Part shown: in pieces, positions 54,205 through 62,871 of the stretch
Numbering within the stretch: the first letter of the stretch is position 1
Layout of the letters: every line of letters starts with the position of its first letter
Source of the DNA: Shimia ponticola
GTDB lineage: Bacteria; Pseudomonadota; Alphaproteobacteria; Rhodobacterales; Rhodobacteraceae
Direction: 5' to 3'
NCBI RefSeq assembly: GCF_007995215.1
Contig: NZ_VCDK01000003.1
Coordinates: 992,001 to 1,056,000 of the forward strand
DNA: 64,000 nucleotides
The notes under the pieces: model-generated
Databases searched by the model: none
What the model was told of the DNA's origin: nothing
The model's input: the letters and a program-made list of their open reading frames with translations, nothing else
Program-made: the position numbers and the translations under genes

Positions 54205-55137
54205 ATGGCGAAAATTTGGGTTCTGGGCGAAGCGCTCATTGATTTTGTCCAGCGTGAGGATGGAGCCGACGCTCCGTTTCATCCGGTTAACGGCGGTTCG
54301 CCTTTCAATGCAGCCAAGGCAGCGCGTCGGCAGGGCTCTGAGGTCGGCTTTCTCGGAGCGTTGTCCATGGACATGTTCGGTGAACGGCTTTGGTCGGAAC
54401 TCGATGCGGAAGGTGTCGATACATCTGCCACGCCACGGCTCGACAACCCGACGATGTTGGCATTCGTTCAGCTGGAAAACGGCGAACCGCGATATGCGTT
54501 TTATTCCGAAGGCACTGCCGCGCGGATGGTCGATCCGGTACAGAACCTAGCCGCTGGTGATATCCTTCATGTCGGTTCATTGGGGCTGGTTGACCAACCC
54601 GGCGCGGACAATACCGAGCGTTATGCGATGGCTCAGGCAAATCACGCGCTTTTGTCCGTCGACCCTAACGCACGTCCTGTCGTGACACACGACCCAGCCG
54701 ATTGGCGCGCACGTGTTATGCGACTGATCAACTTGGCAGGTGTCGTAAAACTCAGCGATGAAGACCTTGCCGAATTGGCTCCGGGGCGCGACTTTGATGA
54801 CTTTGCCGAAGAAATCCTCGGCCTTGGCGTCGGCCTCGTTGTCATGACCCAAGGCCCCGATGGCGCAATCGGACGTTCGCAAAACGCGCGGGCAACGGTC
54901 GAAGGACACCGCATCGACATCGTTGATGCGGTGGGTGCAGGCGATACGGTCACCGGCACCCTGTTGGCGCAACTCGCAGCGCGCGGTCTGACTGATAAAG
55001 CCTCGGTCGCGGCGTTGGATGCCGACACGATCAAGGAACTCCTGACGTTCTCGATGGGGGCTGCTGCGGTGAACTGCACCCGCGCCGGGTGCAATCCCCC
55101 GACGCCAGAAGAAACGCGCGCGTTTCTTGGCCTCTGA
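54205..55137 (+). CDS. PfkB family sugar kinase, probable fructokinase
   Basis: 310 residues. The start WVLGEALIDF and HPVNGGSPFNAAKAARRQG with GALSMDMFGERL are typical of fructokinases in the ribokinase superfamily; the C-terminal signature is DAVGAGDTVTGTLLAQ with the catalytic Asp in GAGD. The substrate could also be another ketose or 2-keto-3-deoxy sugar acid. A GAGAGGGA ribosome binding site precedes the ATG. A LacI-like operator (54135-54142) marks it as sugar-regulated. A second PfkB gene follows after 76 bases. Confidence 0.82.
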   Translation: MAKIWVLGEALIDFVQREDGADAPFHPVNGGSPFNAAKAARRQGSEVGFLGALSMDMFGERLWSELDAEGVDTSATPRLDNPTMLAFVQLENGEPRYAFYSEGTAARMVDPVQNLAAGDILHVGSLGLVDQPGADNTERYAMAQANHALLSVDPNARPVVTHDPADWRARVMRLINLAGVVKLSDEDLAELAPGRDFDDFAEEILGLGVGLVVMTQGPDGAIGRSQNARATVEGHRIDIVDAVGAGDTVTGTLLAQLAARGLTDKASVAALDADTIKELLTFSMGAAAVNCTRAGCNPPTPEETRAFLGL

Positions 55138-55213
55138 GACCAGCTCGCATTCCCCGCTTGGGCCGCGCCTGATCGCGTGCTAGCCCTGAGCCAATGGCAG
55201 AAGGGGGTATGCG

Positions 55214-56143
55214 ATGCCGGGTCAGGGTAAGATTGTCGTCCTTGGTGTTTTCGTTGCGGACACGACGCACCGGGCTGATCGTATGCCACGCATGGGCGAA
55301 ACACTCCTAGGGAAATCCTTTGCCCTAGGGCCAGGGGGCAAAGGCTCCAATCAAGCGGTCGCCGCTGGACGGGCCGGTGCCGATGCACACATGATCACCA
55401 AAATTGGCGAGGATGCCTTTGGCGATATGGCCATGGCGCTGTGGGATCGCTCCGGTGTCACCCCTGCCGTCACCCGGATGGAGACCGAGGCAACCGGCTG
55501 TGCCTTTATTTTCATCGACGATGCCACGGGCGATAATGCGATCATCATCACACCCGGCGCCTCAGGCACGATCACCCCGGCAGATATCGACGCGCGGCGC
55601 GACCTGATCGCTGGGGCCGATATCTTCATGACCCAATTGGAACAACCGCTGGACGCCGCGATGTGCGGTCTGAAACTTGCCAAAGAGGCGGGTGTCACGA
55701 CGCTTTTGAACCCGGCCCCTGCAGCGGATCTGCCCGACGAAATGCTGGCCCTCTGCGATATCATCACGCCGAACGAAACCGAGGCGGAAATGCTCACGGG
55801 CCAATCCGTCAAAACCCTTGAAGACGCGGAGAAGGCTGCCGCAATCCTGAGGAAGAAAGGGATCGGTACGGTCATCCTCACACTTGGTGAGCGCGGTGCC
55901 TTGTTGGTCGATGACACCCGGTCGCTACATGTCCCGGCGATGGCCTTGGGTGACGTGGTCGAAACAACAGGGGCTGGCGATGCCTTCAACGGTGGCTTTG
56001 CCACTGCCCTCGCGCAAGGCCAGCCCATCGAGGACGCCGTGAAATTTGGCTGCGCAACGGCCGGGCTGTCCGTCACACGGCCCGGAGCCGCCGCATCCAT
56101 GCCCACGCGATCCGAAATCGATCAGGCGCTCGCAGCGCAATAA
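55214..56143 (+). CDS. rbsK: Ribokinase
   Basis: 309 residues. ATP-dependent phosphorylation of D-ribose to ribose-5-phosphate. Family features: VFVADTTHRADRMPRMGETLLG (substrate-binding lid region), GPGGKGSNQAVAAGRAGA (signature 1), NPAPA, TPNETEAEMLTG and TTGAGDAFNGGFA with catalytic Asp (signature 2). Ribokinase is a better fit than fructokinase because of GGKGSNQA. No ribose ABC transporter lies next to it. The hairpin CCACC-AAA-GGTGG at 56234-56246 follows at some distance. Confidence 0.85.
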   Translation: MPGQGKIVVLGVFVADTTHRADRMPRMGETLLGKSFALGPGGKGSNQAVAAGRAGADAHMITKIGEDAFGDMAMALWDRSGVTPAVTRMETEATGCAFIFIDDATGDNAIIITPGASGTITPADIDARRDLIAGADIFMTQLEQPLDAAMCGLKLAKEAGVTTLLNPAPAADLPDEMLALCDIITPNETEAEMLTGQSVKTLEDAEKAAAILRKKGIGTVILTLGERGALLVDDTRSLHVPAMALGDVVETTGAGDAFNGGFATALAQGQPIEDAVKFGCATAGLSVTRPGAAASMPTRSEIDQALAAQ

Positions 56144-56250
56144 TCGACGCTCAGGACAGATTCGCACACCTGTGCATACCGACCCGCTGAGTTTCCGGCG
56201 CGCATATTGCCATACCCACTAACCCGCAGGACTCCACCAAAGGTGGTAGG

Positions 56251-56312
56251 CTAAGCGCTAACATGGGTGCGAAACGGACTTAACACATACGCTAACGCAC
56301 GCGTTAACGTAT
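56251..56312 (+). promoter_or_regulatory. Operators upstream of the TRAP operon
   Basis: Two sites in the 287-base gap before dctP. The first, CTAAGCGCTAAC (56251-56262), has the AGCGCT core seen upstream of the PfkB kinase. The second, 56287-56312, is a 26-base near-perfect palindrome: arms ATACGCTAACGC and GCGTTAACGTAT around AC, with one mismatched pair. It contains TAACGC-AC-GCGTTA, a LacI-like inverted repeat. A third dyad, TTTTGGT-N11-ACCAAAA (56386-56410), lies close to the ribosome binding site. The rest of the gap holds no gene. Confidence 0.55.
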
Positions 56313-56430
56313 ACATTGTTGCAATATGCTTTTTTCCGGTGTTTGCTGTTGCCCAGCGCAGGATGGTGCGTCATTCTGCGCATGATTTTGGTAACATTTG
56401 TTGACCAAAACACGACTATGGGAGGACACC

Positions 56431-57474
56431 ATGAAAAAGACATTCGCCGCGCTGGCTGTTGCCGCGCTGACATCGGGTGCTGCGCAAGCACAAGAAACGC
56501 TGGAGATGACTTCGGCGTTCGGTAAGAACCTGCCGATCCTTGGTACGGCTGCGACCGACTTTGTCGAAAAGATCAACGGCATCTCGACCGAGGTCGAATT
56601 CGAACACTTCGATCCCGGTGAACTGGTCCCAACGCTTGAAGCGCTGGACGCTGTCTCGAACGGGTCTGTTGACGCGGCCTACACCACGTCGGGCTACTGG
56701 CAGGGTAAAATGACCGCCGCATCGCTGTTTGCTGCCGTGCCATTCGGCCCAGAAGCTGGCGAATTCATGGCGTGGATGCTCTATGATGACGGCCTGACGC
56801 TGATGCGTGAGATGTACGAAGAAAACGGCTTCAACGTGCACGTCATGCCATGCGGTATCATCGCGCCTGAAACCTCGGGCTGGTTCAAAGAAGAAATCAC
56901 CTCGCTGGAAGACCTGCAGGGTCTGAACATGCGCTTCTTCGGTCTGGGTGCCGAAGTCATGCAGCGTCTGGGCGTGTCGACTTCGCTTCTGGCCGGTGGC
57001 GACATCTTCCCAGCGCTTGAGCGTGGCGCAATCGACGCGACTGAATTCTCGATGCCCCGCATCGACGCGCGTCTGGGCTTCTACAAGATCGCTTCGTACA
57101 ACTACTTCCCAGGTTGGCACCAGCCTGCGACCATGTTCGAACTGCTGATCAACAAAGATCGCTGGGACGATCTGGACGAGCGCGCTCAGAAGCAGATCGA
57201 AGTCGCCTGCCTTGCCAACGTGACCACCAACCTCGCAGAGGGTGAAGGCACCAACTTCCAGGCGATGGTCGAGAACACCGAGCAAAACGGCGTGATCATC
57301 AAAAACTGGACCCCAGAGCAACTGGACGTCTTCGAATCCACCTGGAACGAAGTTGCCGCTGAATTGGCAGCCGAAGACGAAATGTTCGCAAAAACATGGG
57401 CCGACCTTCAGGAATTCCGCGAAGGTTACAACGTCTGGAACTCGAACATCTATCTGCCACGCCCACGCAAATAA
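56431..57474 (+). CDS. TRAP transporter substrate-binding protein, TakP-like
   Basis: 347 residues from the ATG at 56431 (GGGAGGAC site). A Sec signal peptide (residues 1-20, cleavage AQA-QE) sends it to the periplasm. DctP family features: TTSGYWQGK, MRFFGLGAEVMQRLGV, and GGDIFPALERGAIDATEF. The segments APETSGWFKEEI and SYNYFPGWHQP resemble TakP and the lactate-binding TTHA0766, which bind 2-oxo or hydroxy monocarboxylates, so lactate, pyruvate or a related acid is the likely ligand. A strong terminator follows its stop, separating it from dctQM. The frame begins earlier (56398) but the signal peptide fixes the start. Confidence 0.82.
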   Translation: MKKTFAALAVAALTSGAAQAQETLEMTSAFGKNLPILGTAATDFVEKINGISTEVEFEHFDPGELVPTLEALDAVSNGSVDAAYTTSGYWQGKMTAASLFAAVPFGPEAGEFMAWMLYDDGLTLMREMYEENGFNVHVMPCGIIAPETSGWFKEEITSLEDLQGLNMRFFGLGAEVMQRLGVSTSLLAGGDIFPALERGAIDATEFSMPRIDARLGFYKIASYNYFPGWHQPATMFELLINKDRWDDLDERAQKQIEVACLANVTTNLAEGEGTNFQAMVENTEQNGVIIKNWTPEQLDVFESTWNEVAAELAAEDEMFAKTWADLQEFREGYNVWNSNIYLPRPRK

Positions 57475-57500
57475 GCGCGGCTGACAGAAGCTGAGATCAA

Positions 57501-57531
57501 ACCGGGGCGCCTGATGTCGCCCCGGTTTTTT
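57501..57531 (+). terminator. Terminator/attenuator between dctP and dctQ
   Basis: ACCGGGGCG (57501-57509) pairs with CGCCCCGGT (57518-57526) around an eight-base loop, followed by TTTTTT. It sits 27 bases after dctP. A partial terminator here would yield much binding protein and less membrane complex, as is common in TRAP and ABC operons. Confidence 0.8.
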
Positions 57532-57623
57532 CAAGACACCCCAACAGACTTGGTTTGCCTCAAGCGCATCACACCGCGCGCTTTAGCCAAATCAAAGCGC
57601 CAACCAGCCAAAAGGAGAGGGCC

Positions 57624-58442
57624 ATGCAAGACCCCGTCCAAGAGTTAGGGCAGGTCAATTCAGTATCCGACCCCGGAGAGATTGACCGTGACACGCACAA
57701 TTCGGGCGACCGGGCCATCATCGGTCTGGGCAATCTGATTGCCTGGCTGTTTCCGACCCTGATGCTGGTGATCGTTGCACAGGTTTTCCTGCGCAACTTT
57801 GGTCGCGCAGACATTGGCCCCGGCAACCAAGCTTGGCTTGATGACATGCAGTGGTGGCTTTATGGCATCGCCTGCCTTGTGGGGATTGCCTATGCGGTCA
57901 CCACGAACAGCCACGTCCGTGTCGATATCCTTTACGACAACTACCCAAAGCCCAAGCAGCGGCGCGTTGATATGTTCGCGTTGGGCTGGCTGTTCCTGCC
58001 CTTCTCGCTTCTGACATGGGACGTAACATTCCACTATGCGGTGACCTCTGTCGTCGCATGGGAGGGATCGTCCAGCCCCAACGGATTGCACAATCTCTGG
58101 ATCCTGAAATGTCTGGTGAATGTCTGTCTGATTGTTCTGGCATTCGCCATCGTCTCACGGCTCTTCCGCCTGTTGGAACAGCAGGGTGATACCAGCGGAT
58201 GGGCCAAGTTCGTTTGGACGCTGCCCTCCGTCGCGTTGGCGCTGAACCTGATCGTGTTCTACGCGGCATGGTGGCTGACGCGTATCACCGACCCCGAGAT
58301 GAATCCCCGCTCAATCGGGCGCAACGGCCTGCTGATGGCTGAAATCGAATACGGGCCTTACGAGACTAAATTGACTGTCATCGTGGCTCTTGTCCTGACC
58401 GCCATTCTTGGCGCTGTCCTTTACGTTCGGAGAGAGCGCTGA
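57624..58442 (+). CDS. TRAP transporter small permease, enlarged DctQ type
   Basis: 272 residues from the ATG at 57624 (AAGGAGAGG site), larger than typical DctQ (about 160-200). Six hydrophobic segments are visible (around 36-57, 72-95, 113-140, 155-177, 193-213, 247-268) instead of four. The QVFLRNFGRADIGPGNQAWLDDMQWWLYG region and NSHVRVDILYDNYPKPKQRRVD carry the family's conserved WxEE-like and H-x-R-V-D motifs. Enlarged DctQ subunits go with TakP-type systems. The stop overlaps the dctM start (TGATG). Confidence 0.82.
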   Translation: MQDPVQELGQVNSVSDPGEIDRDTHNSGDRAIIGLGNLIAWLFPTLMLVIVAQVFLRNFGRADIGPGNQAWLDDMQWWLYGIACLVGIAYAVTTNSHVRVDILYDNYPKPKQRRVDMFALGWLFLPFSLLTWDVTFHYAVTSVVAWEGSSSPNGLHNLWILKCLVNVCLIVLAFAIVSRLFRLLEQQGDTSGWAKFVWTLPSVALALNLIVFYAAWWLTRITDPEMNPRSIGRNGLLMAEIEYGPYETKLTVIVALVLTAILGAVLYVRRER

Positions 58443-59890
58443 TGTTTATCCTCGAAGCAATCGGGCAAATTCTGACCCTGAACGAACTGCTTGTCGCGGT
58501 GATCTTTGGCACGTTCATCGTGCTTTTGTTCCGCGGTGTACCCGTTGCCATGGCGTTGGTTGGTGTCGCGCTGATTTTCTACATCTTTGCGTTGATCTTC
58601 CTTGATCCGTTTCGGAGCGAATTCCGAGATGTCATCGAATTCGACCGCATCGGTGTAGATTGGAGAAAACTGGGCACCCTGCCCTCGCGTCTCTTTGGAT
58701 CGATCGTCCAGAACCCGGTTCTTGTGGCCCTGCCGATGTTCATCTTCATGGGCCTGATGCTGGATCAATCGGGCGTCGCTCAGCGCATGATGCAATCGAT
58801 GCAGCGTCTGTTCGGCGGCCTCAAGGGCGGTTTGTCCCTGACCGTTCTTTTGATCGGTATCATCCTTGCTGCGTCCACCGGTGTGATCGGTGCATCGGTC
58901 ACGCTTCTCGGTGTGATGGCGCTTCCGGCGATGATGGCGCAGAATTATTCCAAACCCATCGCGACCGGCACCATCGCGGCGTCGGGCACATTGGGCATTC
59001 TGATCCCGCCGTCGATCATGCTTGTGATCATGTCGGACCAGTTGGCGATCTCTCTGGGTGACCTGTTCATGGGGGCGCTCTTCCCCGGCCTGATCCTTGG
59101 CGCGCTTTATATCGTGTTCATCGTGATCTACGGCATCATCAACCCATCCGCGATGCCGGCACCGGAACGGACAGAAGAGGTTGGCTGGCCTGTCGTCAAA
59201 GAGGTGATCCTCTCGGTCCTGCCGCCCATGCTGCTGATCCTGCTCGTTCTCGGCTCGATCTTTGCAGGCCTTGCAACACCAACAGAGGCGTCCGGCCTCG
59301 GCGCATTGGGCGCCACGCTGCTCGCTGTTGCCTACGGTAAGTTCAGCTGGAAAGTTCTGCGCGAGGTCTCGCGGTCAACGTTGAACACCGCAGGCTACAT
59401 CCTGGGTATCTTCCTCGCGGCCAACTTCTTTGCATATGTCCTGCGCCTTTACGGCGGCGACGAGGTTGTCGAACACATGGTCGCTGGTATCTTTGAGAAT
59501 CCTTACCTCATTGTGGCGTTCATCCTGTTCATCGTGTTCCTGTTGGGCTTCCTGCTCGATTGGATCGAAATCACGCTGATCATCATGCCGCTGATGCTGC
59601 CGATCATTCAGGGTCTGACACTGGCCGTACCGGATTACGGGACGATCCAAGACGCGCAGGTGGTGTGGTTCGCAATCCTCGTGGCGGTGACCTTGCAAAC
59701 CTCGTTCCTGACACCACCGGTTGGCTTCGCGCTCTTTTACCTCAAGGGTGTTTGCCCGCCGGGTGTCACCTTGGGGCACATCTATCGCGGCATTATCCCG
59801 TTCGTGATGTTGCAGCTTTTGGGTCTGTTCATCGTTTTTGAATTCCCATGGCTGACCACATGGCTACCGAGTGTCGCCTACGCCAACTGA
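58442..59890 (+). CDS. TRAP transporter large permease (DctM)
   Basis: 482 residues, about 12 transmembrane helices. The ion-coupled membrane transport subunit. Conserved segments: PMFIFMGLMLDQSGVAQRMM, LAASTGVIGASVTLLGVMALP, ASGTLGILIPPSIMLVIMSD (the GxxIPPS motif), ATPTEASGLGALGATLLA and TSFLTPPVGFALFYLKGVCP. The length, above the usual 430, reflects an extra segment around residues 45-80, seen in the same subgroup as large DctQ. It ends with a bidirectional terminator. Confidence 0.9.
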   Translation: MFILEAIGQILTLNELLVAVIFGTFIVLLFRGVPVAMALVGVALIFYIFALIFLDPFRSEFRDVIEFDRIGVDWRKLGTLPSRLFGSIVQNPVLVALPMFIFMGLMLDQSGVAQRMMQSMQRLFGGLKGGLSLTVLLIGIILAASTGVIGASVTLLGVMALPAMMAQNYSKPIATGTIAASGTLGILIPPSIMLVIMSDQLAISLGDLFMGALFPGLILGALYIVFIVIYGIINPSAMPAPERTEEVGWPVVKEVILSVLPPMLLILLVLGSIFAGLATPTEASGLGALGATLLAVAYGKFSWKVLREVSRSTLNTAGYILGIFLAANFFAYVLRLYGGDEVVEHMVAGIFENPYLIVAFILFIVFLLGFLLDWIEITLIIMPLMLPIIQGLTLAVPDYGTIQDAQVVWFAILVAVTLQTSFLTPPVGFALFYLKGVCPPGVTLGHIYRGIIPFVMLQLLGLFIVFEFPWLTTWLPSVAYAN

Positions 59891-59893
59891 ACT

Positions 59894-59924
59894 TAAAAAG
59901 GCCCCGCCCAGCGCGGGGCTTTTT
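59894..59924. terminator. Bidirectional terminator, dctM / glycosyltransferase
   Basis: AAAAAG-GCCCCGC-CCAGC-GCGGGGC-TTTTT: a seven-base GC stem (59901-59907 with 59913-59919) flanked by an A run on one side and a T run on the other. It works for the plus-strand dctM and for the minus-strand gene whose stop codon begins at 59926. Confidence 0.8.
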
Positions 59925-61198
59925 CAATTTGGGCTGTGCTGCTCGGCAAGAACCCGTTCGATCACGTCCGCACCGGTGGCTGCGCCGTCTTCGCGATGGA
60001 TCTGATCGGCAAGGTCACGTGCTGTGATTGCGAACGAAGGTGATCCCAAAAGCTCTTTCAACGCCCGCCCTGCGGATTGGTCGCTATATTTGGTCGATGA
60101 TAGCGAGCGCGCGACGCCCAGCCTGACGAGCCGCGCTGCGTTGTCGGGTTGATCCCCGAAATGTGGCACCACAAGCTGCGGCTTGCCTGCCATCAGCGCC
60201 TGCCCTGTCGTTCCGATCCCTCCGTGATGCACAATCACCGAAGCGTGGGGAAACACGTCACCATGCGGCACAAATCCCCGAACCAGCACATCTGACCCGT
60301 GGGGAATACCGTGGGTATCCTGCGTCAGTAGCAGCGCTTTGCGGCCAACAGCCCGCGCTGCGGCCACCGACTGTACGTAAAACTGACCGGGGGTCTGCGA
60401 AAGAATGCTTCCCAAAGAAAACACGATGGGTTCGTCCTGCAGAATCGCTGTCAGTTCAGCATCTTCATTTGCCGCGTCCGTTTTTGGAACCGGAAACCCG
60501 GTCATCGTCACTGATCGTTCATGCGGTGTAGCCGATGCAAAAGACGGTGAATAAAGCGCCATTTCGGCTATGGGCTGCGTCAGAAAATTCAAGACAGGCG
60601 TTCGGCTGAGCGGTGGAAGACCGCATTCGAGGCGCGGCGCGTTCAGAATACGGGCATAGGCGTACCGCATCTTGGCATGTGCCGCCTTCACCAAAAGGGC
60701 GTTCCACCAGATCGCAAGCTGCGACGTCGGCGCCTTCACCAATATCGGCAATTGCGGCACGACCGGCGGATCGTGGGGCAGCATAAGCCCCAAGGGCCAT
60801 AGATGCGCCCCGACATAGGCTGTGCCGGTCTTCTCCGCGACCGACTGCGCATTAAAGGCCCAAGGCGTCGAGACGATCACATCCGCACCTGCAGCGTGGG
60901 CCTCAAGCTCTGCGCAATAGCCCCCGTATTCGGGCATCACCAGTTTCCAAAAGATGTCCACGTTATCACGCGTGGCCTTCACCGCTGCCTCGGCGTCATA
61001 GCCCGCCCGTTCGTACAGGACCGAGGCGTCGGTTGTCAGGCTCAGGCATTGAAATCCGCGCGCGCGCACGGCGTCGGCATTGCGCGTGTTGGTGACAAAA
61101 TCGCAGGTCACACCCCGTGCGCGGAGCACCTCTGCAATTGCGACAAAGGGCAACGTATCGCCCAGTGACCCATAGGTAACGAACAAAACCCGCGCCAT
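59924..61198 (-). CDS. UGT-type glycosyltransferase
   Basis: 424 residues from the ATG at 61198; a TTG four codons upstream is possible. GT-B fold of the GT1 (UDP-glucuronosyl/glucosyltransferase) type: N-terminal VLFVTYGSLGDTLPFVAIAE, and the C-terminal nucleotide-sugar motif HHGGIGTTGQALMAGKPQ with PHFGDQPDNA. Relatives transfer sugars to sterols, macrolides, carotenoids, phenols or lipids. No pathway genes for such acceptors are adjacent; it converges on the TRAP operon and is separate from the capsule genes, so the acceptor is unknown. Confidence 0.83.
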   Translation of the reverse strand: MARVLFVTYGSLGDTLPFVAIAEVLRARGVTCDFVTNTRNADAVRARGFQCLSLTTDASVLYERAGYDAEAAVKATRDNVDIFWKLVMPEYGGYCAELEAHAAGADVIVSTPWAFNAQSVAEKTGTAYVGAHLWPLGLMLPHDPPVVPQLPILVKAPTSQLAIWWNALLVKAAHAKMRYAYARILNAPRLECGLPPLSRTPVLNFLTQPIAEMALYSPSFASATPHERSVTMTGFPVPKTDAANEDAELTAILQDEPIVFSLGSILSQTPGQFYVQSVAAARAVGRKALLLTQDTHGIPHGSDVLVRGFVPHGDVFPHASVIVHHGGIGTTGQALMAGKPQLVVPHFGDQPDNAARLVRLGVARSLSSTKYSDQSAGRALKELLGSPSFAITARDLADQIHREDGAATGADVIERVLAEQHSPN

Positions 61199-61275
61199 AC
61201 GCACCCCCAAGACAGGACTGGCCAGACGCTACGCCTGTTCCGGCGCAGCAGGCAACCTGCGGGGTACAAGCGATG

Positions 61276-62160
61276 TTACAATGCCAGAGTGCCAGACATC
61301 AGCACGTGCGCCTGACCGCCGACGCGGATGCGCTCGGGCGCGCCATGCGGCCCCGTGATCTCGACCTGTGCCTGACCCGGGCGGCCCATGTCGTGGCCTT
61401 GCTCAGCAACATAGCGGGGCGTGTCGATCAGTTTGTGTTTCCAGAGATACGCCGCCGTCGCCCCCGTGGCCGAGCCAGTAAAGGGATCTTCGGGCGGCGA
61501 TGGTGGAAGCATCAAGAGCCGCGCAAAGGTGCTGCCGACCTTGGTCGCACCCCTCAGTGTCACGAGGTAGGGTTCAGCCATATGCCCATCGGGCGCGCCA
61601 AGGGTGGCACAGTGTTGTCTAAGTAAGTCAGAGTCCAAGACCGCCCTGCGCAGCGCGTCCTGTGACGCCAGCACAGTAATGGTAAACCCCAACCCAGTGG
61701 ACACGAACTGCGGCGTTCCAACGACGTCCGAAGCCCGCAATCCATAGATAGCGGCAATCGATGCCGGGTCACTCTGCGCGCCAAAGTCCGGCGGGGCCTG
61801 TGTCATTGTATAGGTCGGACCGCCGTCGGCTTCGATCACGTCAATGTGGATAACTCCGGCTTTCGTTTCGAACCGCATTTTCGGCCCGGTCAGAACACCG
61901 CGTGAGCGCAACGCCGCAGCGGTTGCAACGGTCGGATGACCGGCAAATGGGATTTCCTTGCTGGCGATGAAATAGCGGACTTTGACGTCCGCGATGTCCG
62001 AGGCTTCAACAAAGGTGCATTCGACCAAAGACGTCTCTTTGACAAACGCCATGCAAGTGGCGTCGTCCAAGCCGGCGGCGTCATGCACAACCGCACAGCC
62101 GTTGCCGCCAAAGGGTCGATCCGTGAACGCATCGACCCAATCGACGGCATAGGTGCCCAT
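61276..62160 (-). CDS. PhzF family isomerase
   Basis: 294 residues. Fold and motifs of the PhzF/YddE family: WVDAFTDRPFGGNGCAVV, ETSLVECTFVE with the catalytic glutamate E47, EIPFAGHPTVATAAALR, and EDPFTGSATGATAAYLW. In phenazine synthesis PhzF isomerises DHHA, but most bacterial homologues outside phz clusters have unknown substrates. No phenazine genes are present. The ATG overlaps the stop of the DUF1150 gene by one base, so it is part of the hsp20 operon. Confidence 0.85.
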   Translation of the reverse strand: MGTYAVDWVDAFTDRPFGGNGCAVVHDAAGLDDATCMAFVKETSLVECTFVEASDIADVKVRYFIASKEIPFAGHPTVATAAALRSRGVLTGPKMRFETKAGVIHIDVIEADGGPTYTMTQAPPDFGAQSDPASIAAIYGLRASDVVGTPQFVSTGLGFTITVLASQDALRRAVLDSDLLRQHCATLGAPDGHMAEPYLVTLRGATKVGSTFARLLMLPPSPPEDPFTGSATGATAAYLWKHKLIDTPRYVAEQGHDMGRPGQAQVEITGPHGAPERIRVGGQAHVLMSGTLAL

Positions 62161-62384
62161 CAGTGAACCGTAACCGGGCTCAGATCATTTTGACGGGCCA
62201 AGACAAAGGCCATCCGCCGATCCGCGACCAATGCGAGTTGTTCACCATCGGCATTGTGCACGGCAAACAACTGGTCCCGGCCATCAGCCTCTTCCTGCAC
62301 CTCTTGGGGCAAGTCAGAGACATTCACAGCCTTCACATAGACCAGGGCCTGTGCGCTTTCGGGAAATGCATATTTCGTATTCAT
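62160..62384 (-). CDS. DUF1150 family protein
   Basis: 74 residues. The pattern YAFPESAQALVYVKAV, GRDQLFAVHNADGEQLALV and DRRMAFVLARQNDLSPVTVH fits DUF1150, a small soluble protein family of Alphaproteobacteria that is regularly encoded next to Hsp20 genes. Function unknown; the linkage suggests a role in protein quality control or in responding to heat. It starts 3 bases after hsp20 and overlaps phzF by one base. Confidence 0.82.
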   Translation of the reverse strand: MNTKYAFPESAQALVYVKAVNVSDLPQEVQEEADGRDQLFAVHNADGEQLALVADRRMAFVLARQNDLSPVTVH

Positions 62385-62387
62385 CGC

Positions 62388-62801
62388 TTAGCCTTTCTTG
62401 ATCTGGATTGTCTGCACCACACGGTCTGGCACGGCACGCGTCAGATCCACATGCAGCAGACCGTTTTCCATCGTCGCATCGCCAACTTCGACCCCATCGG
62501 CCAATACGAATGACCGTTGGAATTGCCGCGCCGCGATCCCGCGATGCAGAAAGATGCGTCCGTCTCCGTCATCAGATTGTCGACCACGGATCATCAACTG
62601 CTGATCTTCAACGGTGATCGACAGATCCTGTTCCGCAAACCCCGCAAGCGCGAGTGTGATCCGATAGGAATGCTCAGATGTCTGTTCAATGTTGTACGGC
62701 GGATATCCGTCGTTTCCGCTCTTCGCGGTGCGCTCAACCAGACGTTCCAGCTGATCAAACCCCAACAGGTAGGGATGCGCGCCAAGCGTCAGTTTTGTCA
62801 T
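62388..62801 (-). CDS. Small heat shock protein Hsp20 (IbpA-like)
   Basis: 137 residues from the ATG at 62801 with an AAAGGA site; an in-frame TTG at 62819 is less likely. The alpha-crystallin domain spans about residues 35-130: YPPYNIEQTSEHSYRITLAL, LMIRGRQ, FLHRGIAARQFQRSFVLADGVEV, ATMENGLLHVDL, and the C-terminal IQIKKG with the I-x-I anchoring motif. It is an ATP-independent holdase that keeps unfolding proteins soluble. First gene of hsp20-DUF1150-phzF; a promoter lies 70-100 bases upstream. Confidence 0.9.
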   Translation of the reverse strand: MTKLTLGAHPYLLGFDQLERLVERTAKSGNDGYPPYNIEQTSEHSYRITLALAGFAEQDLSITVEDQQLMIRGRQSDDGDGRIFLHRGIAARQFQRSFVLADGVEVGDATMENGLLHVDLTRAVPDRVVQTIQIKKG

Positions 62802-62871
62802 GGCTCCATGTCCTTTCAACCAAGCGACAAGCCGTCAGTAAGGCCCTGCCCGTGCAGCAACCTTTGATATG

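Noticed and set aside
56416-57534. 372-codon open frame opposite the TRAP binding protein gene
   Set aside because: Mirror of a highly biased gene; includes the terminator region and has no family features.
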